Below are positions 1 to 7,101 of a DNA stretch of 15,488 nt, piece by piece. How positions within the stretch are numbered: position 1 is the first letter of the stretch; every line of letters begins with the position of its first letter. The notes below the pieces were generated by a model. That model made no database searches. It was not told the DNA's origin and was given only the letters and a program-made list of their open reading frames with translations. The DNA comes from Deltaproteobacteria bacterium (GTDB taxonomy: Bacteria; Desulfobacterota; Desulfobacteria; Desulfobacterales; SURF-7). Location of the stretch: positions 1 to 15,488 of the forward strand of contig JAFDJC010000083.1 in assembly GCA_019307665.1 (NCBI GenBank). Reading direction: 5' to 3'. The translations under genes and the position numbers were made by a program.

Positions 1-74
1 ATTCAGGAGGTATTGAAAGGGTCAGGAATCATTTGCTTGAGAATGAGATTGTTTTTGATTATTGTGTGGAGTGA
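1..74 (+). CDS. 3' end of an unidentified rightward gene (partial)
   Basis: One of the three forward frames reads as 23 plausible residues from base 3, ending ..ENEIVFDYCVE before a TGA at 72-74. The mix of charged and hydrophobic residues looks protein-like, while one of the other frames stops almost at once. A competing open frame ends at 81 but gives a less convincing peptide. The gene starts outside the window, so the product cannot be named. Nothing resembling a strong terminator follows it. Confidence 0.35.
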   Translation, partial: SGGIERVRNHLLENEIVFDYCVE

Positions 75-312
75 GATATAATTTGTGTATCTAAAGGTTT
101 GTTTTTGTTGGCGTAGAGAGCGATAGCAAAGATAGAGCAAAGATTTTTCGAAGGCCTCTTTTTTGGTATATTTGATTTGCCGATCTCAGAATTACTGCCT
201 TCAGAAATTGGATACTTCCAGAGGAAATCACGATAACGTCATGCTCTCCGGCGCGATGAAGCTGCGTCGAGAGCAGCAAATTGTTACGCTTTTACCAAAC
301 GATAAAATAAAA
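75..312. other. Intergenic stretch, no convincing gene
   Basis: This lies between the probable end of a rightward gene and the 3' end of the leftward DUF1254 gene. Short open frames exist on both strands, but none has a ribosome binding site or clear protein character. A 7-bp inverted repeat (TGCTCTC at 242-248 and GAGAGCA at 269-275) encloses a 20-nt loop. No T-run follows it on either strand, so it is not a standard intrinsic terminator. Confidence 0.4.
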
Positions 313-1854
313 CTATTTCACGCGTTCAAAATCTTTGAGCTGCCAAGATTTGTCAAAGAACGCCTCTTTCGGACTATAGAATCTAAACCAGACCCACCAG
401 CCACGACCAGGAAGTGTTTGTACCCAATTGCTCTCATAACCTTTAGGTGCTTTGGGGCCAAAGTGCAAATCAACAGATCCATCATCGTTGTATTTTAAAT
501 CATCATAGGAAGAAAGTGCTGCCTTATTAGTGACATTTTGTACTTGCGAGCGCGTTTCAAAATCATATAGTGTAATAGACCAAAATAGTTCTACCGGTGC
601 ATCTTTTGGGACATTGAGTTTATATAGGTTGCTGCCATCTAACCAATCACCTTTGTTGTCTCTGGCAGAGCGGACATACTGCGAGCCCCGACCAATGGCT
701 TTTGTTTTCATTGCAGGTTGCGCCATAGTGGCTTGGAAGTAATAGTTGGTACGAGCTTCCAGATCACGCCAGAAAGATCCACGTAAAGAAGGGTCCAGTT
801 CCAATACCCATTCCCATTGCGTATTCGGGTAATAAGTAATGTCATCAAATCGAGGAGCATAGCTAATGGCTTGTGCCATTAGCCAGCCAAAGTGAGCCGC
901 ATCAGCCAGTATTTGTCGCTGGCGGGCATCCGGTTGAAATATTTTGCCAGGCTCAACACCAAGAGGTTTTAATAAGGAAATCAATAATGACGCATCCTGA
1001 TCAATATCAGGATTGATGTAATTAATGACATGCGCCACCTGATTCCAGTATTCCATTGGGTTCATTGGTGAAATGGTATCCATTTCTACCCCGGTTGCAT
1101 GCCATGCTTTCGTTTTTGGTGGTTTGTTGATTTTAGAAAGGGGGTAAATTTTAGAATTAGTGACTGCGCCAACTGCGGCATCCATATCTCCTTCAATCAC
1201 AAGACCGCGAGCAAAAAATACCGCGATAGATGTTCTTGACTTTAGTAATTTTGCGCCTTTAGGAAGCTCAATGTCGCCTTGGTAATCTTCTGCAGCTACA
1301 ATAAAAGTCCCCCCCTCAGAATCGATGCCAGACAATGGAACCTGCCACAAATCTAAAATACTGCCTAGAAAAGGTGAAGGAGGTACTTCAACCACCATAG
1401 GGCCATTTTTGGCCAGATCCAGATAGGCCATGCCGTATATCGTGGTGTCGTTTCCCGTAAGGACAATGCCCTTAGTATCGAGGAAGTTTTCCCACACCAC
1501 GAGATCCCCCATCTTGGAACCCTTGATCGAATTCTTGGGGCCGGTGTGCATAGTGTAGAAGGACACCAGATTATCAGAGAGCTGGTGCGCCAGTACTGCT
1601 CTCTGGTAATCCATTTCGTTGTAGAGACGTTCAACCGTGGGTTTGGTAGGAAAGCCAGCCCGATAATCAAGCACGCCCATGCGGGTTTCAATACGATTCA
1701 GTATCTTTTCTTGGCAAGAATTATCTTTCAAGCATTCCGCAGTCGTTTTATCATCAAATTTACTGCCTGAAAAAGCAAACTGACAGGACAAAAGGCTTAT
1801 TGCGCTTAACGTAATCCAACTGATTAAGGGCTTTTTAAGATAGCTAAATTTCAT
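313..1854 (-). CDS. Exported DUF1254/DUF1214 domain protein
   Basis: This 513-residue protein has an N-terminal DUF1254 region (roughly residues 60-200, with the run NDTTIYGMAYLDL) and a C-terminal DUF1214 region (roughly 375-490, with DGSNLYKLNVPKDAPVELFW). The pair is common in Proteobacteria and has no settled biochemical role. The N-terminus is a signal peptide: lysines, then a hydrophobic stretch ending LLSCQFAFSGS. The LLSC could be a lipobox, so a lipoprotein is possible; otherwise it is periplasmic. I chose the ATG at 1854 rather than the TTG immediately upstream because AAAGGAG then sits about 7 nt ahead. The 48-nt gap to a mini-ORF upstream suggests coupled translation. Nothing downstream shares its transcript within the window. 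Domain call is firm; function is unknown. Confidence 0.85.
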   Translation of the reverse strand: MKFSYLKKPLISWITLSAISLLSCQFAFSGSKFDDKTTAECLKDNSCQEKILNRIETRMGVLDYRAGFPTKPTVERLYNEMDYQRAVLAHQLSDNLVSFYTMHTGPKNSIKGSKMGDLVVWENFLDTKGIVLTGNDTTIYGMAYLDLAKNGPMVVEVPPSPFLGSILDLWQVPLSGIDSEGGTFIVAAEDYQGDIELPKGAKLLKSRTSIAVFFARGLVIEGDMDAAVGAVTNSKIYPLSKINKPPKTKAWHATGVEMDTISPMNPMEYWNQVAHVINYINPDIDQDASLLISLLKPLGVEPGKIFQPDARQRQILADAAHFGWLMAQAISYAPRFDDITYYPNTQWEWVLELDPSLRGSFWRDLEARTNYYFQATMAQPAMKTKAIGRGSQYVRSARDNKGDWLDGSNLYKLNVPKDAPVELFWSITLYDFETRSQVQNVTNKAALSSYDDLKYNDDGSVDLHFGPKAPKGYESNWVQTLPGRGWWVWFRFYSPKEAFFDKSWQLKDFERVK

Positions 1855-1902
1855 CAATTTTCTCCTTTAAATATATTTGATGGTGGAAATATGTTGCGTG
1901 GC

Positions 1903-1950
1903 CTAACGCCTCGGATATGGACTTGAACTTGGAATGAGAGTTCGGCTCAT
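1903..1950 (-). CDS. Possible 15-residue leader peptide ahead of the DUF1254 gene
   Basis: A 16-codon ORF (MSRTLIPSSSPYPRR, then TAG) begins with ATG at 1950 and has a near-perfect Shine-Dalgarno AAGGAG at 1962-1957, six nt ahead. It ends 48 nt before the ATG of the DUF1254 gene and lies on the same strand. The peptide is rich in Ser, Pro and Arg, has no hydrophobic core and matches nothing I know. It could be a translated leader that couples or attenuates expression of the next gene, or a chance ORF. The strength and position of the ribosome site are the main support. Confidence 0.4.
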   Translation of the reverse strand: MSRTLIPSSSPYPRR

Positions 1951-1956
1951 AGGTAT

Positions 1957-1962
1957 CTCCTT
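1957..1962 (-). promoter_or_regulatory. Strong ribosome binding site for the leader ORF
   Basis: On the minus strand this reads AAGGAG, six nt before the ATG of the 15-residue ORF. It matches the anti-Shine-Dalgarno better than the sites of most other genes in this window, several of which have weak sites, and this is why the tiny ORF deserves notice. Confidence 0.5.
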
Positions 1963-2832
1963 GATAACTATTTTATGTAAATAAAATTTCTCGAATTGCA
2001 TAAGGTACCGCATTTTTCAATTACGATATCAAATATACCGGATAACGCAACAGGATAGTTAGTGGTAATGATTACGCACCTAAGGAAAGAATCCAAGTAC
2101 AGTTCTCCATAAGAAATGACAAAAAGGTATTTTGGGGATATGATTTGTCTATGTCATGGTTTTAGAGAGGCCGAGACCTTTTGATTCTTTCCATTATGTT
2201 GCGAACCAGCCTTACCGTTTGAAATCATTGGGTTTTTAGGAAATTATGAGGGTGGTTTAAATTCATTGTAAAAACAATGTGTTGTAAGCAAAATTACATA
2301 TACATAATATTGCGAGGTCAAACGGACCAATATATGCTACCTGAGATACTTTAAGGCATAATTATTTTATGACTGTAGTAAAAGGGTAGTGGTAAACAAT
2401 TTACAGCAGAGAGATTTACTATCCTTTCTCAAAAATATAATTTTTATATAAGATAAAACCATATCTCCCCTATTATACAAACACTTTTTTAAAAGTTAGC
2501 TACACATAACACATTTCAAATAACAAATCAAGCACTTAGACAAAGTTATGTTGTCAACAATAGAAGATTCTGCACAGATATCTCCAAAAAACATTTTATA
2601 TTTTGGTCTAAACTTCTCGCAGCCCCCCATTCCCGTAGGTTTTATAGAATGAATAAGAAGTGATTGGGAAGCATAAATTATTTTCTAAATTATGTTGTGA
2701 ATAATTGTTAAACATTCAAAGGCACTTTATCCTTTATCGTATCAATTGATATAAGGAGATTACGGAAACTTCAAGCTGGTGGGTATGATCTGAAAGATAT
2801 GGTAGTATTTAATATTTTAGCATGCTGAGTAT
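1963..2832. other. AT-rich non-coding region of about 870 bp
   Basis: Stops are dense in all frames and no ORF of useful length carries a ribosome site. It should hold the promoter of the leftward DUF1254 unit near its left end, but no convincing -35/-10 pair was found. Small palindromes are present: CATTGT-AAAA-ACAATG at 2264-2279 and a perfect 12-bp TATCAATTGATA at 2740-2751. A short open run at about 2709-2826, with no start codon, gives a protein-like peptide (including GGYDLKDMVVFNIL) and may be debris of a lost gene. Confidence 0.5.
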
Positions 2833-2930
2833 GGGCGGGATAGGCGGGGTATGTTTATTTAAAAAGGGGCGGGGTAGGCGAGGTATTTTTTTTATTAAAA
2901 AAAGGGCGGGGTAAGCTGGGTTGGCGGGAT
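2833..2930. repeat. Three G-rich 19-bp direct repeats with AT spacers
   Basis: Copies lie at 2833-2851, 2867-2885 and 2904-2922. The consensus is GGGCGGGGTAGGCGGGGTA, itself two copies of a 10-bp submotif (GGCGGGGTA plus a base). A further GGCGGGAT follows to 2930. Copies repeat at 34 and 37 bp, separated by T/A-only stretches such as TGTTTATTTAAAAAG. Copies 1 and 2 are intergenic; copy 3 and the extra submotif lie inside the 3' end of the leftward PagL-like gene. The repeated G3-4 tracts could form G-quadruplexes on the plus strand. Copies are too few, and spacers too simple, for a CRISPR array. Confidence 0.8.
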
Positions 2931-3644
2931 TTCTGACGAATATCTCAATTCATAACAACATAATTTCCAGACAGGGCCAATGACACGCTTATTCGTAAAA
3001 TAAATTGCACCTCCATTTGAAAAATGTTCCCACCGGGCACCGATATTGCCCGAGAGCTTGTTCGTTACATCGAATTCAATGCCAAAGCCTCCAACAAAAT
3101 CGAAATTATAGTTTGTCCCTTCTTTGAGAATTTCTTTGTCGGTCCACGACATTCCTAAACCCAGGTGAATTGTCGGCCTTATGTAGTAGTATGAGAAAAT
3201 AATCCACCTTCGAACCACGGTTGTTGAAAATCTCTTATGGTTAAGAGTCGTATAAAAGGGCCCTCCCTGAAGCCATTCCTCTTCAGGTACCTGGTCATCT
3301 TTCAACTCGATTGTCCCCCACAGATTTAAGTACCGCAGCTCTATCCTTAGAGTATGATTTATGAGTTGTGAAAAGGGTATGAGAGCATCTGTTTCCCATT
3401 CCATAAAAATGCCGTTGCTGACATTTTTATATCCCTTATAGGTTTTAGCACTCCAAATATGAAAAGGGCGACCTACCGTACCATGCATGTATCCTATCCA
3501 CCTTTTTGAATCAATGTGGTAGACATACAATGGTTCGGCGCTTGCCTTTGACACAAACATAAACAGTAATGTCAGGAATATAAGCCTGTATTCTATTACC
3601 CTTTTAAGCAACATTTTATCTGTTATAAAAAAATGTAAGTTCAT
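2895..3644 (-). CDS. PagL-like lipid A 3-O-deacylase / acyloxyacyl hydrolase family protein
   Basis: This is a 249-residue exported protein. Cleavage after ..FVSKASA would release a chain of alternating strands and turns typical of a small outer-membrane barrel. HFSNGG (His207, Ser209) matches the catalytic His-x-Ser-Asn signature of PagL, which removes the 3-O acyl chain from lipid A at the outer membrane. Pseudomonas PagL uses a Glu 12 residues after the Ser; here that position is Val, so the acid is missing or placed elsewhere. The last barrel strand probably ends at CYELRY; the following tail, IPPTQLTPPFF, is encoded by the G-rich repeat. Neither ATG 3644 nor ATG 3614 (residue 11) has a good ribosome site. 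I keep the longer form, although 3614 gives a more ordinary signal peptide. It stands alone among non-coding DNA. Confidence 0.72.
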   Translation of the reverse strand: MNLHFFITDKMLLKRVIEYRLIFLTLLFMFVSKASAEPLYVYHIDSKRWIGYMHGTVGRPFHIWSAKTYKGYKNVSNGIFMEWETDALIPFSQLINHTLRIELRYLNLWGTIELKDDQVPEEEWLQGGPFYTTLNHKRFSTTVVRRWIIFSYYYIRPTIHLGLGMSWTDKEILKEGTNYNFDFVGGFGIEFDVTNKLSGNIGARWEHFSNGGAIYFTNKRVIGPVWKLCCYELRYSSEIPPTQLTPPFF

Positions 3645-3681
3645 CAGACAACAGCCTAACTTTCGACCAAGGTTTGTCTGA

Positions 3682-3894
3682 AGACTATTATTCGCCCAAG
3701 ACTATGATAGGGACGTTTTCGATAAACTCATTATCGATACCTTGCCCTGGTTTGGCGCCATAACAGCCAGTGGCCAAAAAGAGGTGCCGGACAATCTCAA
3801 TGAAGTCAAACAAAGTGCATTCGATGTCGGAAACAGTTCGAAATTTAGAAATGAGCCTTATACTATATGTTGTGTTTTGGAATATCTGCTTTAA
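3682..3894 (+). pseudogene. Possible gene remnant, 70 open codons without a start
   Basis: A forward frame opens after a TGA at 3679-3681 and stays open to TAA at 3892-3894. It includes the protein-like stretch DYDRDVFDKLIIDTLPWF and has many purines in first codon positions. It has no ATG and no ribosome site. The antisense frame in the same codon register is also partly open (..GAKPGQGIDNEFIENVPIIV), so the coding strand is not certain. I do not recognise a family. It may be a fragment left by deletion, or chance. Confidence 0.25.
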
Positions 3895-4247
3895 AATAAT
3901 TTTATGCCATATCAGGAAATTAAAATAATTGCGATATAAAAATCAGATCTCACAGAATTGTCTGACGTCTTAGGTTTTGATATTTTCCAGATGTAAACAA
4001 CTGTAATTAAACAAATAATGGTGATTTCATTTTCAAAACAACAAAAAATAGTTTGAATTTTGCTTGGTTTTAAATAAAGAAAGGGAATATCGGCAGAGAC
4101 ATTTTTTAAAATTTCCTAAAAATTTATCAAAAAATGGCTCCCACTTGCTAATCCGGATCAACATCCGAATTTAATACGTTTGCCAATGTTTAAGCTCTGT
4201 TTTTGGGGAAAGTCCTGATTGTTGTCTGCTGCCTTAAGAATCAAAGG

Positions 4248-4279
4248 CCGTATTCTTCTATGACCGTGTTCTTCTATGA
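4248..4279 (+). repeat. 16-bp tandem direct repeat, two copies
   Basis: CCGTATTCTTCTATGA (4248-4263) is followed immediately by CCGTGTTCTTCTATGA (4264-4279), with one mismatch. It lies about 120 nt before the first gene of the core operon, in or near its promoter region. It could be a slippage duplication or a pair of regulator sites; the sequence alone does not decide. Confidence 0.7.
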
Positions 4280-4401
4280 CTTGATAAAAAGAAAATATAG
4301 GTGTATTTCTTATCATTAGGGTCTAAAGGGGGGCTAAAGAGTCTGAAATTTATTAAAGACGGCCTCCTGAAAAAATATAACAACACGTATTGGCGATTCG
4401 G

Positions 4402-7080
4402 ATGGAAAAAAATAAAACAAAGCTATTACATAAAAATGCAACCATCATTACTACCCATATTAATGCTGATTTTGACGGTATCGCTTCTCTGCTTGCCGCC
4501 CAAAAATTATATCCCGAATCTTTTGTTGTTTTTCCGGGTGCACATGAAACTAGCTCTAAGAGTTTTTTCGTGAATTCTATGGCTTATCTTTATAATATGG
4601 CGGATATTGATAAACTTGACTTATCTGCTGTCAACCGATTGGTTCTCGTGGATACAAGACGAAAAGAAAGAATAGGCAAGCTGTCCGAACTTGTGAATCA
4701 AAAGGACATCGATATTCATGTCTATGATCATCACCCTCTTGTCGAAGGTGACATAAAACCGAATAAAGAAATCCATGAACCAACCGGGGCCACCGTGACC
4801 ATATTGATACACATCATCAAAGAAAAAGGGATCGACATTTCCCCCGAAGAAGCGACGGTCATGTGTCTTGGTATATACGAAGACACCGGTTCATTCACTT
4901 TTTCCTCAACAACGGAAAAAGACTTAACAGCAGCGGCTTTTCTGGTTTCAAAGGGCGCCAACCTGAATATTGTTTCAGATATGATTTCACGCGAAATCAC
5001 ACCTAACCAAGTGCTTATACTGAATGATATGATCAGGTCCGCATCATATTATCGGATTAGCGGGGTGGAAGTTGTGGTGACCAACATATCGACTGAAGAA
5101 TTTATTCCTGATTTTGCATTTCTGGTTCACAAAATGTTAAAAATGGAAAGCCTTAATGCCATCTTTTCCATTGTTCGCATGGGAAGCAAAATTTATGTCA
5201 TCGCAAGAAGTCGAATCTCTGAAGTGAACGTAGCCGAAATTCTAAAGCCCATCGGAGGCGGCGGGCATGCCTTTGCAGCATCTGCAACTATCCGTGATAA
5301 AACGCTTGCACAAACTGAAAGCTTGCTTATCGACATGTTATATAAAAAAATCAAATCAACCCGGCAGGCAAAGGACATCATGTCGTCACCGGCCATTACT
5401 ATTGATCCCTCTATTACCTGCAAGCAGGCCGGTCAAAGCATGACCCAATATAATGTAAACGCCTTGGTTGTTACAGATACAAATAAAAACAAGCAAAAAC
5501 TTTTAGGCTTTATTTCAAGGCAGGTCATCGAAAAAGCCCTCTACCATAATCTTGGCAATGTCCCAGTAAGGGAGTACATGTCATCAGAACTTGCGACGGT
5601 AAAAACTAACGCAGACATCTCAGAAATCCAGGAAAAAATCATTGGCAACAAACAGCGAATTCTTCCTGTGGTCAATAATGACATCATCAAAGGTGTGATT
5701 ACCCGGACGAACCTTTTAAATATCCTTGTCAATGAGAGCCGGGACAGCAGCCTTGAAAAACCGATGCCTTTTAGTAAGCCGATACATGCAAGGACCAGAA
5801 ACATAAAAAGACTGATGAAGGAACGAATTCCGGAACATCTGTTAAAAATTCTTACGTCCATTGGAAAAACAGCAAGTGAAATCGAATGCAGTGCCTATGC
5901 CATTGGCGGATTTGTACGAGACCTGTTTTTATACAGAACAAATGAGGATATTGACATTGTTATTGAGGGAGACGGGATTGCCTTTGCCAAAAAATATGCT
6001 GAAACCGAAAACATAAGAGTTCACACTTATGAAAAATTCGGAACCGCTGTGATCATTTTCCCGAACGGTTTTAAAATTGATGTGGCTTCAGCCAGAACAG
6101 AATATTATAAATTTCCCGCAGCGCTTCCTACTGTTGAGATGAGCTCAATAAAACTGGATCTGTTCAGACGTGACTTTACAATAAATACGCTCGCGATTCA
6201 ATTGTCTCCTGACAACTTTGGTGTTTTAATCGATTTTTTTTCAGCCCAGAGGGACATCAAGGAAAACGTTATTCGGATTTTACACAATATGAGTTTTGTT
6301 GAAGATCCTACTAGGGCTTTCCGTGCAATACGGTTTGAACAGCGATTCGGATTTACCATAGGAAAACTCACTTCCGACCTGATAAAAAACGCTGTTAAGA
6401 TGGATTTTTTCAGCCGCCTGAGCGGCAGGCGTGTTTTTGCTGAGCTGCGCCTTATTCTGGAAGAAGAAAATCCTGCTCCGGCGCTTGTCAGGCTATCCGA
6501 CTACAATCTTATCCAGTTCATTCATCCTTTGATTAAAATAAGTAAACATCTTATAAAGCTTTTAAATTCAGTCAAAAAAGTCCTTTCCTGGTTTGATTTG
6601 CTTTTTCTGGAAGAATCCTATAATAAATGGACCATTTATTTTCTGGCGTTGATCAGCCGCTGCGACATGGAGACATCCGTTGAAATTTGCAGCAGATTTG
6701 AATTGAAACCTGATTTACTTAAGCTCTTCAGCAAAGAGCGTCTGGAAGCTGAAAACTGCCTTTACAGACTAAAGAGAAAATTGCCCGGTGACAACAGCCG
6801 ACTGTACAAAGAGCTTGCGGTTTTTGATACCGAACTTTTGCTATACATCATGGCAGCGGCTGGAAATAAAAAGGTCGAAAAAGCTGTTTCTTTCTATATT
6901 ACCAACCTGAGGGAAGTCAGCATATCCATACAAGGCCGGGACTTAATAGATCTCGGAATGGAACCGGGACCTATGTTTAAAAAAATCATGGATGATGTTC
7001 TGAAGGCAAAACTGAACGAAAATATAAAGACCAAAGAAGACGAACTTGCTTATGCGAAAAAACTTATCAATAAGTTGTGA
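4402..7080 (+). CDS. DHH-CBS-polyA polymerase fusion: tRNA nucleotidyltransferase, A-adding type likely
   Basis: This 892-residue protein has three parts. Residues 1-320 are a DHH phosphoesterase: NADFDG near residue 23, VLVDTRR, DHH at 109-111 and the DHHA1 motif GGGGH near 285. Residues 324-445 are two CBS repeats (KDIMSS.. and REYMSS..), which usually bind adenine nucleotides. From about 490 comes a class II polymerase-beta-like head: GGFVRD (502-507), the metal-binding EDID around 515-518 and RRDF at 589, followed by the EDPTRAFRAIRFEQRFGF segment and an RNA-binding tail. The family matures tRNA 3' CCA ends. Relatives of this layout in deltaproteobacteria and Aquifex are A-adding enzymes working with a separate CC-adding one, so that role is likely but unproven. 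ATG 4402 was chosen over the TTG at 4390; neither has a good ribosome site. It heads the operon. Confidence 0.88.
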   Translation: MEKNKTKLLHKNATIITTHINADFDGIASLLAAQKLYPESFVVFPGAHETSSKSFFVNSMAYLYNMADIDKLDLSAVNRLVLVDTRRKERIGKLSELVNQKDIDIHVYDHHPLVEGDIKPNKEIHEPTGATVTILIHIIKEKGIDISPEEATVMCLGIYEDTGSFTFSSTTEKDLTAAAFLVSKGANLNIVSDMISREITPNQVLILNDMIRSASYYRISGVEVVVTNISTEEFIPDFAFLVHKMLKMESLNAIFSIVRMGSKIYVIARSRISEVNVAEILKPIGGGGHAFAASATIRDKTLAQTESLLIDMLYKKIKSTRQAKDIMSSPAITIDPSITCKQAGQSMTQYNVNALVVTDTNKNKQKLLGFISRQVIEKALYHNLGNVPVREYMSSELATVKTNADISEIQEKIIGNKQRILPVVNNDIIKGVITRTNLLNILVNESRDSSLEKPMPFSKPIHARTRNIKRLMKERIPEHLLKILTSIGKTASEIECSAYAIGGFVRDLFLYRTNEDIDIVIEGDGIAFAKKYAETENIRVHTYEKFGTAVIIFPNGFKIDVASARTEYYKFPAALPTVEMSSIKLDLFRRDFTINTLAIQLSPDNFGVLIDFFSAQRDIKENVIRILHNMSFVEDPTRAFRAIRFEQRFGFTIGKLTSDLIKNAVKMDFFSRLSGRRVFAELRLILEEENPAPALVRLSDYNLIQFIHPLIKISKHLIKLLNSVKKVLSWFDLLFLEESYNKWTIYFLALISRCDMETSVEICSRFELKPDLLKLFSKERLEAENCLYRLKRKLPGDNSRLYKELAVFDTELLLYIMAAAGNKKVEKAVSFYITNLREVSISIQGRDLIDLGMEPGPMFKKIMDDVLKAKLNENIKTKEDELAYAKKLINKL

Positions 7081-7101
7081 TTGGTTATAGGAGAATTGTT
7101 G

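Larger units (their letters stand above)
3645..4401. other. Intergenic region with a possible gene remnant and no clear promoter
   Basis: This separates the leftward PagL-like gene from the rightward core operon and must hold promoters for both, but I cannot place them with confidence. A TTGATA at 4281-4286 followed 17 nt later by TATTTC is the best, weak candidate for the operon. The part from about 3895 to 4200 is AT-rich with stops in every frame. The 3682-3894 open stretch and the 4248-4279 tandem repeat are listed separately. Confidence 0.5.

Noticed and set aside
242..275. 7-bp inverted repeat as terminator of the DUF1254 gene
   Set aside because: The 20-nt loop is long and no T-run follows in the leftward direction.
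91..279. Leftward ORF of 62 codons
   Set aside because: No ribosome site or recognisable domain; another frame on the same strand is equally open, so it is probably chance.
163..498. Forward ORF of 111 codons at the left edge
   Set aside because: No ribosome site, poor protein character and it overlaps the well-supported antisense DUF1254 gene.
1895..1915. GCCTAACGCC resembling part of an integron attC site
   Set aside because: No matching GTTRRRY core lies at a suitable distance, no integrase or cassette array is seen, and the bases are explained by the end of the leader ORF.
2740..2751. 12-bp palindrome TATCAATTGATA as an operator
   Set aside because: It is made mostly of A and T in an AT-rich region and is not next to any gene start.
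2833..2922. G-rich repeats as a CRISPR array
   Set aside because: Only three imperfect copies, spacers of 15-18 nt made of A and T only, and no cas genes.
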